This document shows, piece after piece, positions 34,764 to 46,749 of a stretch of DNA of 64,000 nt. The stretch is taken from positions 41,718,033 through 41,782,032 of the forward strand of contig NC_088780.1 of the NCBI RefSeq assembly GCF_958450345.1, read 5' to 3'. Source of the stretch: Calliphora vicina (Eukaryota; Arthropoda; Insecta; Diptera; Calliphoridae). Within the stretch, counting starts at the first letter, position 1, and the number at the start of each line of letters is the position of its first letter. The translations under genes and the position numbers were made by a program. Under the pieces are notes generated by a model. The model saw only the letters and a program-made list of their open reading frames with translations. It ran no database searches and was not told the DNA's origin.

Positions 34764-35048
34764 TAAAATTTACAATTATATGGCATCTTTTCTTAATAAT
34801 GTTCTACACAATTCAGAGCTTTTACTCAAAATTAAATTTCACTCAATTTATAATATAAGTGAAATATTGTGTACAAAAATTATATACAATTTACAAAGCT
34901 TTCGAAGAGAGAGCATCATAGACGATTATATATAATAGCTGAGCGAAATAATGATGATCAACAAAAAAAGCTCATCTATGAGCAGGTTTGCCATATACTT
35001 TTCAAAGATTAAAAATATTGCCATAAACCCAAAATGTTTATGTATTAT

Positions 35049-35530
35049 ATGGTCAAGCCCGACCATATAATACCCTACACTAAGTAAAAGAGCAAAAACA
35101 TTTTTCTTTTAAAATTTCAATAATTTATATTTTTGAGTGATTTTCGGAAGATTTTCGGAAGTTATGAAGATAAATATATAAATTAAACATTTATGACCGA
35201 TAAAGTCCAATTTCTGGAGGACATTTGTATGGGGGCTAGGTGAAATAATGGACCGATTTCAGCCAATTTCAATAGGCTTGGTCCTTGAGCCTAAAAAATA
35301 ATATGTACAAAATTTGATCGAAATATCTTCAAAATTGCGACCTGTACTCTGCGCACAAGGTTTACATGGACAGTCATCCCAGCCAGCCAGATGGACGGAC
35401 ATCGTTTAATCGACTCAGAAAGTGATTCTAAGTCGATCGGTATACTTTAAAGTTGGTGTTAGACTAATATTTTTGGACGTTACAAACATCTGCACGTTAC
35501 AAACATCCCACTATGGTGGTGTAGATTATA
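35049..35530 (+). repeat. Family A dispersed repeat, internally deleted
   Basis: Left end GTCAAGCCCGACCATATAAT, a short duplicated GATTTTCGGAA, then TGACCGATAAAGTCCAATTT, ACAAGGTTTACATGGACAGT, GATGGACGGACATCG and the right end CCCACTATGGTGGTGTAG. It lacks about 250 bp in the left third. Confidence 0.65.
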
Positions 35531-36204
35531 AAAATTTAGTAAATGTGTAAAACTAGTACTGGAATGTCTTATTTGAGGATAGGTATCCTCAAATTCCAAA
35601 AATACTTTCCATCTCATTAAAAAAATTCTTTAATGTCACAAAATTTGACACCATAATTTCATAGCACATAAAATAAGTTTGTTTTGCTTTGTATCTGATA
35701 CCAATATTTGTTGTGGATTTTGTATTGTTTCGGTTAGAAATTAACAACATTAGAAATTACATACACACATTTGAAAAGTGTTGCCTTTGAATTTCAATGT
35801 ATTTAAATTTCTCTTCCATGATCTAAGCAATTAAAAGCTCTCTCAAAAAATTCACATAACGCTGCCTGATTGTTAAAATAATGAAGTCATACATAATTTA
35901 ATTTTACTTGAATAACTTGTAAAATTGTATCTTAATAAAATTGTGTACATTTAATTTCAATTTTAATTCAAATTATAAATTTTCCTGTATTCTCAGTTTT
36001 CATTATTCTCTCACAAAATTTAACGAATTTTGAAAAAGCCTAAAAGCATATCATACAAAAAGTTTCAAAAAATATTTGAAATCTCTTATAATTTTATCTA
36101 CTATACTTAGATATACTAATGACTAAGGGTATTCACAGTGTGATGCAACAAAATATTAATTGGTTAGATTTGAAAATAAAATCTATGTTCAATCAGTCAT
36201 AGTT

Positions 36205-36619
36205 GAGGAGCCGCAGAACAAAAGGTACTTTTTCGGTGATTTAAAATTTTTGGGAAATTGAGTTTTATTTATTTTGCCCCCTTAAAAACCTGGAAATGGT
36301 GACAAGTTTCTTACTTATCATAGGATACATCTAACTGCCATAAGTCGCCACATTAAATGTTAAGGATGTTTGATATAAAACCATTTTAATATCGGAAAAA
36401 GACATTTGGTTTTTTTAACGATTTTATTTTAAATGAATGTTTTTAATCCTGATCTAATATATAAACAAATTATTTTAGAACCATTTACTTAGTAAAAATA
36501 TAAAAAAAATTTTGCTAACTTGATTGTTTCTAGAAGACTTCAACCCAAATATTATAAAAATACCAAACAACCAATTTTTGAAAAAATGCGAAAAAGTACC
36601 TTTTGTTCTGCGGCTCCTC
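36205..36619. mobile_element. 415-bp MITE with perfect 31-bp TIRs
   Basis: The terminal 31 bases (GAGGAGCCGCAGAACAAAAG then GTACTTTTTCG) are repeated exactly, inverted, at the right end. AGTT flanks both sides (36201-36204, 36620-36623), probably the target duplication. The interior is non-coding and AT-rich. TIR perfection implies recent activity. Confidence 0.8.
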
Positions 36620-36623
36620 AGTT

Positions 36624-38828
36624 ATAAATTAAATACTAATAATTATATATACATATTTGTCCTTAAACTTAACTTTTTTCGATTATCAGTGGTCTAAAGT
36701 TTAATTGTTCTTTGTAGTTTTAAAATCAAATGCTGAGTGTAAATTTTCCAATTTTTTTAGACGAAATTTCAACAAGTGAAATTTTTTTTATCGATTCAGA
36801 CGAAAGCTTTAGTTTAAAAGTTAAAATTTTAACGATTGGTTATATTTTATGATGGCATGGGGACTAAGTAAGCGGATTTAAAATAATTAGTTTTTGATAA
36901 CAAATTTGTTTATTAACAAAAAACATTTCAAAGCCATTCATGTAGAAAATTGAATATTTGCTGTAATAGTCTAACTTTTTTCGGGATAACAATATCCTGA
37001 AAATTTAACAACCCAATGAAACAATCTAAAATGAAATATTAGCAAAATGTTTTTTTCAAGAAATAAATTAAACAAACTTGTTACAAAAACCAAAATTTCT
37101 TGGGAATTCCATAATTTCATATTGATCCACAGTGTGGATTCCACACGCTAACATAAAACTATTGCAACCATTGAAATTTTTATTTTTAGTCTTAATTTAG
37201 AATAATTTCTGGAAATTTCGTGTAAAATTTTAGATTTTAGAAATGCATCATTTTTTTATTTTTTTTTGTGACAAACAAGTTTACATCTGTGTGTATATTA
37301 ATTACAAAAGGTTTTTCAATTGAATATTTTTTTTAATCCTTTTGAAATTATTGCATTTTTAACCCAAAAATTTAAATTTCTATCTAATATTTAACATATA
37401 TCCATACGAATTAAGAATCTCGGCTCAATCTAATATTCATTTTTATAATCCCAGAAACAATTCTAGTCTAAATTTGAATATTAATTTGACATAGTCTAAG
37501 TAATATAAAAAGGTAAAGTCGTTACACCAACAAAATATCTCATGTATAATTTTAATTTGTTTTCCACCATCTGAAGGTCTCATCGACGATATATTTGCCT
37601 ACTTGCAGAAAGACTAAATTGTTTTTTTTTATCCTCTGAAAATTTGTTAAAAAACTCTTAGGAGTTTTTTAGTTCTTTGGCATAACAGTTTGAATTGACA
37701 TGTTAATTATGAAATTAAGCTCATCGTATTTAAATCAATATATACTTAGTTTGATATGATTTCAATTTATAAAATAAATTCTTGCTGCTTTTTTGAAATT
37801 CAGCACATGTTCTCAATATATCAAAAATGTTCTATATTTACAAAACTACATGAGTTCATCTGAAAAACACCTCCACTGCATTGGGCAGTTTGGGTGAATG
37901 ATGATGAAAAATTAAATTTGTAAACAAAAATTACCTGGTGTTTAGCTTATAGTGCGCATGCCGTCTTCGTTCTCGTAGCATTGCCGTGCGTTAAAAGTTC
38001 CCATAGTATGAAAATAAAGAAAAACCAATAACAACAAAAGAAACAAAATAAAGAAAATAATAATAAAACAATGTGGAAAAATAAAGAAAATATTGGAAAA
38101 CACATAAGATCAAATGAAAAAGTGTAATACCATTTTAAGAGAAAATAAAAAAAAAGAAATAGTATGTATTGCATGAATTATTTAAGAGAGTTTATATGAA
38201 AAGAGAAAATATAGGAAAAAGAAGAGAAAAATATTTACATATTGTTAGTTTATTTTATATTTAACATGTATAAAAAAGTTTCTTAAATTTTGTATCTTTA
38301 TTTTGTTTGTTTTGTTTATATTTTCTTTAGATTTTTCATCTATTTGTTTATTTTCTTAATTCAACACTTGTGTTGTATTTATTTAGTTTAATTTCAAATA
38401 TCATGTTTTGCTGAGTTTTTTTTCCAACTTTTTTTTAGAAAAACCAAAAATATTCTTTGATATGTTGACAGTTTTTTAAATTTTCTTTTAAGTATTCATT
38501 AATAATTATAATTTTTTTTTTGAAAAGCATTTAAGATATTTCAAAGATGAATGAGATACAATTTGTTCATTTGTGTTTTGTTATTTTTTGATGACGAAAA
38601 TATTTTAATCCCTTTGACATGTTGTTTTACTAAAGTAAATGTATGAGTATCTAATTGTTTATTTGAACAAACTTATTTGACAAATAGGTCAACACCTTTA
38701 ACATCACGGATTAAAATTAACATTTACGCGTCAAGTAAACTATTATACATAGATATATGTATGTCTCCATAGATAATTCTAACAGCTAAGTTGTAAAGCA
38801 TTAAACTATAAGTCTAAAACGATAATAG
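36624..38828. other. AT-rich; one G+C-richer patch with a donor-like site
   Basis: At 37944-38010 the minus strand has GCACGGCAATGCTACGAGAA and CGAAGACGGCATGCGCAC, ending CACCAG|GTAATT. It could be a non-coding 5' exon: its ATG frame (MGTFNARQCYENEDGMRTIS) stops just before the site. The rest shows nothing. Confidence 0.25.
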
Positions 38829-39000
38829 GCTTCGCTGGAATAATTTTAGGTACATATATACATATGTTCATATAAGTCGCACTTCTAAAAATTACTTAAA
38901 TGTGCATAAATCGCTTAAATATGTATATACACAAATATGTTCCATTCACACAGAATTACCATCACACAGTGGTATAGAAAAATATAAAGATGGAAATAAA
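38829..39000 (-). repeat. Fragment of family B array
   Basis: CATATAAGTCGCACTTCTAA and TTACTTAAATGTGCATAAAT resemble the repeated block of 26850-28110. Another scrap (ATAGTTGACCATAGCTTACA) is at about 39710-39730. Confidence 0.4.
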
Positions 39001-39494
39001 TCTTTAACTCCTGAACAGTTAGTCCGATTTGAATGAAATTTGACATGTGCAAATAAAAAATTCAAGTTTAAGTTTTGAATTTGGACTTCATGGGACCACC
39101 AATGGCGCCGCAAGGGGTTATCGGAGCCTTTTCCAAAATAATTAGCACATAATGGGTCATTTAAAATGGGTTACTGTATTTTTATATCGACTATGCAATT
39201 TGAGAATTTTTGCCCAAGATTTGAATATTACATACAAAATAGGCTATCAAAAATTTTTCAAACTTTGTTTTATTTAAAATATTTGCGGTAAATTTAGCTT
39301 TTCAAGAAGTAAAAATTCCTTTTGCATATTCTTCGAAATTTTGTTGGAAAACTTATAAAGAAAAATCGCCTTTTTTTAAATTCGAATGCATATAACTTTA
39401 AAATAAGTCATTAAATTTAAATAATTTTTTTATATATCGTTGTGAGGATTACAAAACTAATAATTATAATGAACTGATGTTGTTGATTGGCAGT

Positions 39495-39575
39495 GGAAGG
39501 GAATCGATCCCAGGCAAAAAATACCATATCAAGCTTAAGAGCAAACGCGCTAACAAATAAAGCCATAGCACCCTA
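39495..39575 (-). repeat. tRNA-like SINE head
   Basis: The minus strand has an A-box-like GGCTTTATTTGTTAGCGCGT and a B box GGATCGATTCCC (39498-39509) with tRNA-like spacing. The acceptor stem is not closed and the loops are too long for a tRNA, so it reads as a SINE promoter. Confidence 0.55.
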
Positions 39576-39891
39576 TCATGGGATACAAAAGTACAATCCC
39601 AACATTAACGGTTAAAAGTTATAATATTTTGGCAACAAGATGAAATTTATACCAAAGAAGTTTCATATGAAAATAAATCATTCAATCATGTTGTTAGGTA
39701 ATCACTTCATAGTTGACCATAGCTTACATATTTAGACATTTTCCACTTTTTCCTCATTTCACAGGATTATAGGTCAAAAGTAGAGTTCCTCTTACCAAAA
39801 TTACGTAAATAAATTATTTATAAATACTATATAGCACAAATATGTTTTATCTTAGTGTACATCATAACATACATGTCTTAAGCATAAGGTA

Positions 39892-40005
39892 ACATAGAGA
39901 CGACACGTAATTGTTAAAAACCTAACTCTTGGAACAACAATATACATGCTAGCCAGTCTTTGTTTTATTTTTGTGTGACAAATCGGAGTACATCGTCTCT
40001 ATGTA
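39892..40005. mobile_element. Short MITE with GTCTCTATG ends
   Basis: ACATAGAGACGA at the left and its exact inverse TCGTCTCTATGT at the right, about 114 bp apart. A degenerate relative shares the right end at 6757-6905. Confidence 0.55.
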
Positions 40006-40170
40006 TAATTCTGTATGGCTTCAAGGTTAACCATTTCAATACAATTTTTTATTGGGAAGCTTACATTTTGACTAGGAATTGGTCCTAGGAAATCCATTCA
40101 TAAAGAGAAATGCAAAAATAAAAATATAATAAACTCTTCTACACAAGAACATATAAATTTTTATTAATAA

Positions 40171-41014
40171 CACTATACAACAAAATCAAATTTTTTCCAA
40201 AATTACAAGGTCCGACCAATAAATTTTGATAGAGGAGACAAAAAAAAGACGGCGATTTGAAAGTTTACATCTGAATTTCATTTGAGGGCGGGTTAAAGTT
40301 TCCCAACTCTGGCACATTCTTATTGTTAATCTTCATAAGAAACCATATGATCCTTACATTTTACGTATAAAATGTGTTCCGCAAAGTTATGTAAAACTAG
40401 TTGACCGCCCCGGCTTCGCCCGGTAGCATTTACTAATGTTAGTTCTTCAAGTTTCTCGAACCCACATACGCCTGTTCTTAATTATTTGCAAATAAAATAT
40501 CTAAATTTGTACTGCATACTTTAGGGAGCTTTTTTATTACTGTTGACTGGACTCAAAAAAATAAATTCCGAGTTTTACCCGGAATTTTAGATTTTTTTTT
40601 TACATCTCCTGAAAATTTCGAATCGAATAAAAAAAAATCAGCCAAATCGCTCCAGCCGTTCTCACGTGATGACATTACATACATGGACCATTTCATTTTT
40701 ATTTTTATATATAAAGATGTTACGGAGAACTATGCGAAATTAACCCTAAGCTCTCTTTTGTTGTGTCTTATTTCTGACTTTCTGGTTGAATTTTCCGTTT
40801 TGGTGTATTCAGGGACTTATAGTAAAATTTCACGGACAATATTTTTGCGGAATATTTTAACCCCTTAAATCCCTGTTTTAATGGAGTTTGTTGCTCCCCT
40901 CAAATGAAATTCAGATGTAAACTTTCAAAACGCCGATACAAGTGCCTTTTTTTTTGTCTCCCCTATCAAAATTTATTGGTCGGACCTAGTAATTTTTTTT
41001 GGTGTTGTATAGTG
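40171..41014. mobile_element. 844-bp TIR element with TAA duplication (PIF/Harbinger-like)
   Basis: The left end CACTATACAACAAAATC and the right end GTTGTATAGTG are inverses, and the inverted similarity extends about 120 bp inward (GGTCCGACCAATAAATTTTG, AAGTTTACATCTGAATTTCA). TAA on both sides (40168-40170, 41015-41017). The ends resemble those of 17519-19648 (CACTGTCCAAC). Another repeat is nested at 40396-40725. Confidence 0.75.
40396..40725 (+). repeat. Nested CTGACCCGG-type dispersed repeat
   Basis: Begins ACTAGTTGACCGCCCCGGCT and ends with CGCTCCAGCCGTTCTCACGT followed by TTTTATATATAAAGAT, an arrangement common to a widespread insect non-autonomous repeat. It lies inside the TAA-flanked element. 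Relatives: a piece at 48420-48450 (minus) and 63361-64000. Confidence 0.5.
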
Positions 41015-41017
41015 TAA

Positions 41018-42239
41018 TTTACTCACACTAATACGGTTTTTAAATGTTCCATATTAAACAGTTATGTGTCTTTTAGATATAATTTTTTTTTTAGTTTAAC
41101 AAAATATAATTAAAGCAGAATTATTGAAAACACTTCCTTTGTTCATAAAAAACCATAATCTGTGGAAATCTGAAATATCGTGAATAGAAATGTTAAAATG
41201 ACATTTTTTTTATGCAATATGACACTTTTCCACACATCTGATATGTTTTTATAAATAATTTGATCACTATATTGTACCTTTTAGGTACATTTATCTGATA
41301 GGTATTTCATACCATCGAAACTAAAAAAATTGTACTGTCTAAATAAATTTGTAAACATATAATTTAAACAAAATAAAATTAAAGCAGAATTATGAAACAG
41401 TCTTCCTAAGTTCTTAAAAAACACATAAACTTTATAAATCTGAAATATCATTTTTCTTGGAGATTTTAAAATGCCTAAAAAGTACCATGTATCCATGTAA
41501 ATTGATGCAATATAGCGATAATGTTAAAAATTAATTTTAAATGTTACCATTAAGTTAATTATTACTATTTATATGCATTTTTGTAGGTTTTTATATGATC
41601 GGTTATGTCTGTCATACTTTCTTACTTGTAATTTCCTGAGTCGATAATTTCCTATATACACGTAAGTTTACATTGTGGAAAATTTTGATGTATATTTTTT
41701 ATAGGAATACAGAAAAACGCACTTAAATATTTTAGGCAAAACTTATGGAATAAATTAAATATGAATTTATAAAAATAAAGAATATATTATTTTTGAATTT
41801 TATCTTCAAAAAAAAATAAGTTTACAATTTTAATAATAAATATGTATGTATGTAGTTTTTGAAATTATTTTCTTATTTTGTAATACCCTATATTTCGAAA
41901 TAATTTACCCATAAATTATTTTTATATTTGTATATTAAATCATAAAACTTACTCAGAATCATAAAATGAACTCATAGGGAAGTAAGAACATTCATTTAGG
42001 TTTGCTTAAAATTCTTTTCTGGAATCTTTCATTAAGTTTCCCTATATTTAGGGGGAAGAAAGTCATAAAATCTCACCGCACGAGTTTGTATATTCTAACT
42101 AAATTCATAAATATATTGTTAAAAATGAAAATAGAAATAAAAACTATTTATTTTTTTTTTGTTTTCTCTAAGTATAATTAACACAACACACAAACATTTC
42201 TATGGCATTTTGTATTTTTTTTTCTTTTAGTTTCTACTC
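41018..42239. other. AT-rich; family A end at 41597-41630
   Basis: The only recognised item is a minus-strand family A left end (TCATACTTTCTTACTTGTAA) at 41611-41630. Confidence 0.45.
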
Positions 42240-42660
42240 AACATTTTTCTTTTCGTTTAAATGAAAAAACTGTTCTAACACAACACGCACGCGACTAAGA
42301 CACTACTGCACGATATCGAAAAAACTCTTTGACTTGGATGCGTTTTCAACTTTTAGGGTACATGCTCTAATGAAACGTTTCTTATTTTTCATAAAATAAT
42401 GTTTGAGTTTTTCCGTTGTTTCATTTTTATTTTTTCTTAATTTTTTATGTAAATATAGTTTTTATATTTTTTTGAAAAAAAAATCTTAGCCAACACACAA
42501 CTAGAGACGCAGACGTTACGCATCTAAAAAATAAAATTCGTGCTGTCTGTATTTCTTGATTGTAGTAAAATTGTTTTTGTTGCTGTTGACCAAACTAAAC
42601 AAACAAGCTAGATGCGAGTCGGAAAACTCTAGACGGTAAAGGGCGACTGGTGAATAACTT
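42240..42660 (-). promoter_or_regulatory. Possible additional promoter/non-coding first exon
   Basis: There are two CpG-bearing islands, about 42270-42360 and 42490-42655. On the minus strand they read like fly 5' leader sequence (CACCAGTCGCCC, then CAACAGCAACAAAAACAA, then GTGCAGTAGTGTCTTAGTCG). Recognisable transposon sequence is absent although both sides are repeat-rich. No open frame of note is present, so if transcribed it would be a non-coding exon. This is weakly supported and rests on composition alone. Confidence 0.2.
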
Positions 42661-42996
42661 AACACTATGGAATGTTTAAACAAATTTTAAATTTGGAAAT
42701 TTTAAGTAAACTACATATTGTTTCCAAACTTTGTGAAATGTGTAATTAATATAAGGAAATAAACATCTAATTAAAATTGTTCTCATATACGACCAAACTT
42801 AAAAAGTGATACAAATGTAACTTTTTCACAGAATAGGTATGAAGTCAAATTACAAATTACCCAACATTAATCCAACGTTTTTCAAGACTGGCATGTGTGA
42901 GGATAAATTTTAAGTAAGATTAGATTTGATGCTGTATTTTAAACGTAAAGTTTGGCTTAACTGGAACGATTTTTCAAATTCTGATCAATACCAGAC

Positions 42997-43983
42997 GATA
43001 CCGTGAAATAGCACCCAAATGAAATAATTCCCAAACTTGAAAAATTAAATAACTACCAAAGGGTAAAATGAAATTACTACCAATAATCGGCGGTTTCATA
43101 ATTTTAAAAACATTACTCCCAAAAAAGCGAAATAAATCCCAATAGAAATGAAATAATTTCCAATCCGAAGCAATTTATTTATGTGATCTAAAAAAAGGAA
43201 CTTCTAAAGTGAAATTATTCTTCGCTTACCAAACATTTTTTGCATTGCCTATGGCGTAGCGCAAAGTTTTACTCCTCTGAGATGTGTCAAAAACTGGTTT
43301 CACTCAGAAAATTTGTTTTGCATTTCCGGCCGGGCGCTAAGGTTTTCTCCACTGCGGTGTATCAAAAACTGGCTTCGCACAGAAAAGTTTTTTGTGATTC
43401 CAGGACTTCGGCCGGAAGCTAAGGTTTTTCTCCTCCGGGATGTATCAAAATCTGGCTTCGCTCAGAAAATATTTCTTTCATTGGAGAAAGGTTAAGAAAT
43501 CGTTGCAACCTGACAAAAAGAATCTTTTCTGAGCGAAGCCGGTTTTTGATACACCCCAGAGGAGAAAACCTTTACACCCGGCCGAAGGCTGGCTATGCAA
43601 AAAACTTTTCTGAGCGAAGCCAGTTTTTGATACACCCCAGAGGAGAAAACCTTAGCGACGGAAGTCCGGCAATACAAAAAACTTTTCTGAGTGACATTTA
43701 TGGGTTCTGCTTTTGTAAAGTAGAACCCAACAAAATGAAATAACTCCCAATACAGTGAAATAACTGCTAATTGCCAAAATAAAATGAAATAAAACCCAAC
43801 AAAAATTTCATTGGGAGTTATTGCATTATGAAATAACTCCCAACAAAAAATTATGAAATAACTCCCTATGCGTTAGGAGTTGTTTCATAATGAAATAAGT
43901 CCTAAGTTGTATGACAAATTTGTTGGCTGTTATTTCATCTTTTCGTGGGGAGTTATTTCATTTGGGAGTTATTTCACGGTACT
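42997..43983. mobile_element. 987-bp foldback element with 9-bp target duplication
   Basis: ATACCAGAC flanks both sides (42988-42996, 43984-43992). The left end GATACCGTGAAATAGCACCC is the near-inverse of the right end (reverse complement AGTACCGTGAAATAACTCCC). Outer arms consist of short direct repeats of TGAAATAACTCCCAA. Inner arms are tandem 75-83-bp units (ACTGGCTTCGC.CAGAAAA, CGGCCGGAAGCTAAGG, TTTTCTCCTC) in the left half (43210-43490) and inverted in the right (43510-43690). No gene. The 9-bp duplication plus tandem-repeat arms matches fly FB/Mutator-type foldback elements (family knowledge). Confidence 0.8.
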
Positions 43984-44137
43984 ATACCAGACTGCTTACG
44001 ATAATGATAAACTTTTTGTGTAAATCTTGTTATTTTTGGTTGTAAATTTTTTTTAGTTAGAGTGTTTTATACATACAGTAAGACGGACGTAACTAAATTG
44101 ATTTAAAAATTCATATGGATCAAGAATATATGTATAT

Positions 44138-45256
44138 GGGGCATTTCATGTCAAGTGCACCAACTTTTGAAATCGATTTCATCCGATCGGGATGAAATTT
44201 GCACCCAGGTTAGTTCTATTGGATAGTAACTCAGAGACAATTTGTCAACAAGATTTGACATTTTGGCCAAGCAGGTGCTTATTATTATCCATGTATCTTA
44301 TTACCTATGGTTCTTAGCAAAATGTGTCCCAAATAGCTTAGATAGATCTTTTTACAAACTTTCGAAAAAAATTATTTAAAAAACAAATTTTTTTGGCTTT
44401 TTTTTTAAAAAAATGTGCCTTTTTTTTTTAAAAAAATAAAACTTAGATATTTTCCTTGTAGACCTTTTTGGTCGTTTAGTGGGATATCTATCAAAATACA
44501 TATTTTGTAACTCAAAACATACATTTTTTGCAAAATCAAAAACTTTGTTGACTTTTTTTTACAAAATGGACCCTTTTTTAGCTCAAAAGAAAGCTTGGGT
44601 CTGTTCTTTCTAGGCCTATTTGGTCGCTTAGTGCGATGCGAGTGGGATATCTATCAAAATAAATATTTTGTAACTCAAGACATACATTTTTTTTTTTTGC
44701 AAAATCGAATTTTTTTCCAATATGGGCCCTTTTTCAAAAATTTTTTTTTCTCAAAAGATAGCTAAAAGGGTTTGATTTTGCAAAAACTGTCAAAAATTGT
44801 ATGTTTTGAGTTACAAAATATTTATTTTGATAGATATCGAACTCGCACCCCACTAAGCGACCAAATAGGTCTTCAAGGAAAATATCTAAGCTTTATTTTA
44901 AGAAAAACAGAAAAAAAGAAAAAAGGGCTCGTTTTGAAAAAAATCAATAAAAAATTTGACTTCGGAAAAAAAATAAAAATTTTTTATTTTTCTTTTTAAA
45001 TATTTTTTTTGAAAGGCTGAAGAAAGAGCTATCTAAGCTATTTGGGACACATTTTGCTAAGAACAATAGGTAATAAGATACATACTGCTTGGCCAAAATG
45101 TAAAATTTTTACCCCATCTAACTCAGAGAGGTCTCGACTGATCTTGATGAAAAATTGTGTCCGAGTTACTATCCAATAGAACTAACCTTGGTGCAAATTT
45201 CATTCCGATCGGAAGAAATCGATTTCAAAAGTTAGTTCACTTGAGATGAAATGCCC
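44138..45256. mobile_element. 1.12-kb foldback element, family F2 (both arms)
   Basis: Left GGGCATTTCATGTCAAGTG, right (inverse) GGGCATTTCATCTCAAGTG. Arms of about 500 bp mirror each other: CTATTGGATAGTAACTC, TGTCCCAAATAGCTTAGATA, then A-rich repeats with CCCACTAAGCGACCAAATAG. Halves or parts of the same family occur at 2538, 10530, 29990 and 58750. Confidence 0.7.
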
Positions 45257-45281
45257 GATATACCTGATGAAGTTCTACACC

Positions 45282-45530
45282 ATTTCCAATTGAATTTCAG
45301 AAATTTCCAATTATATTTCACAAAATTCCAATTGATTTTCAGAAATTTTCAATTATATTTCAGAATTTTCTAATTGTATTTCAGAATTTTCTACTTGTAC
45401 TTCAGAAGTTTCAATTTCTACTTAAAAAGTTTCTAATTTTATTTCAGAATTTTCCAATTGTTTTTCAGAAATTTCCATTGGTATTGCTATTAGAATTTTC
45501 TGAAATACTAATGGAAATTTCTGAAATTCA
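45282..45530. repeat. Minisatellite, about 26-bp period
   Basis: About nine degenerate units of TTTCAGAAATTTCCAATTG follow one another, then the last 60 bp turn over into the inverse orientation (AATTTTCTGAAATACTAATG). It immediately follows the F2 foldback. Confidence 0.75.
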
Positions 45531-45769
45531 ATAAAAAAAATAGGTTGGAATAAAAAAACAAAAGACAACGTGCACGTTCATATTTAACAGAATAAGTTAA
45601 TTGTTTGTCTCTTTGCGCATATTTACCGTTATAACGGGAGAAATAAGCAAATAAAGCAGCATTAACATACCCCGCCTAAAGGCAGCCTTGCCGGTTAGAG
45701 GGTTAAATACATTTTCGGAGTTAGATTTCAGAGTGTTAATGCGATTTTCGGAGTAGTAAACATGTGGGG

Positions 45770-45980
45770 GTCAGGATCAATTGGGTGCCCCAATAGACTA
45801 GACTATAGTGTGCTGGACTATCAATCTGAGGGTTGCATGTTCGATTCCCGTCATAGACTCTGGGTGTATCTGCAGACAAGCAAAACGCTTCGCAGTTTGT
45901 GTTTTTTTAACTTATATACACATCGGCATATAGATTCGCTGATTCATTTGTGTTTACATGAAACGTATTTATTCTGATTT
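45770..45980 (+). repeat. tRNA-derived SINE
   Basis: A-box-like TATAGTGTGCTGGACTATCA and B box GTTCGATTCCCG (45839-45850) with tRNA spacing, followed by a tail to about 45980 (CAAAACGCTTCGCAGTTTGT). A lone TTAA element end (GGTTAGAGGG, then TTAA) lies just before, at about 45693-45706. Confidence 0.55.
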
Positions 45981-46749
45981 CTTCGTTTAATTTTCGGAGA
46001 TATGGCGTTGGATGAAATATAGGCAAATTATATCATTATTCCAGCATAATTATCGCATGAGAGTTTTAGCAATATCACAAGACAACATTTGTAGTGGCGC
46101 TTACTGAAACCTTGTACCAGAAAAACTTAATAAAAGCCTGTTTTTCTGTCCAAAAAAAGTTATAAGTTATATTTTAAATTGTGACCTGTAATTTCACCAC
46201 CAGTTTTACATAGACACACAGAGTGGGTAATATTATGAAGTATTCAATTACGGATTTTTTTTTGTCGGTGAGTTACAAAAAGTTTAAGAAAATTAAATTA
46301 CTTACCATGTGGTAGGTAAATAACAAATAGCAAAAAATCTCAACAAACACCGTTTATAATTTGCTCTAAAAATTAAAGTCAACAATAAAATTTGTTTAGA
46401 CAAAAAAAGAGCAGAAAACAAAGAGTGAATGTCCAACACAGTTTAGACACATAAATATTGAAATTTTTTGCTTCATTAAATTGTAGCATACAGCGTTTTG
46501 TATATTTCTGCGGCCAACAAGTGGTGTGATAATCATTAATAGAACATTAATAAGATTTAAGATTTTTTTAAATATCTTATGTAAATTTAATGCTTTTTGT
46601 GTTTTTAGAGGAAAAAATGTACAAAAATTTTAAAACGAAAAATTTAATTATAGGATGCTTATAATTTTTTTATTTTTTAAAAATGTTTAACATTTTTTAA
46701 ATGATCTACACATGTTTGTGGTTTAATGTACATAGTTAAATCCTTATGC

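Noticed and set aside
37947..38174. Phe/Leu-rich 75-codon minus-strand frame resembling a membrane protein
   Set aside because: Hydrophobicity comes from reading A-rich DNA on the other strand; only the G+C-richer end at 37944-38010 is of interest and its frame is closed.
43240..43743. Four overlapping frames of about 60 codons with similar peptides on both strands
   Set aside because: They are translations of the inverted 75-83-bp tandem units of the foldback element.
39495..45860. Functional tRNA genes
   Set aside because: The tRNA-like segments have A/B boxes but no closed acceptor stem or normal anticodon arm, so they were called SINE heads.
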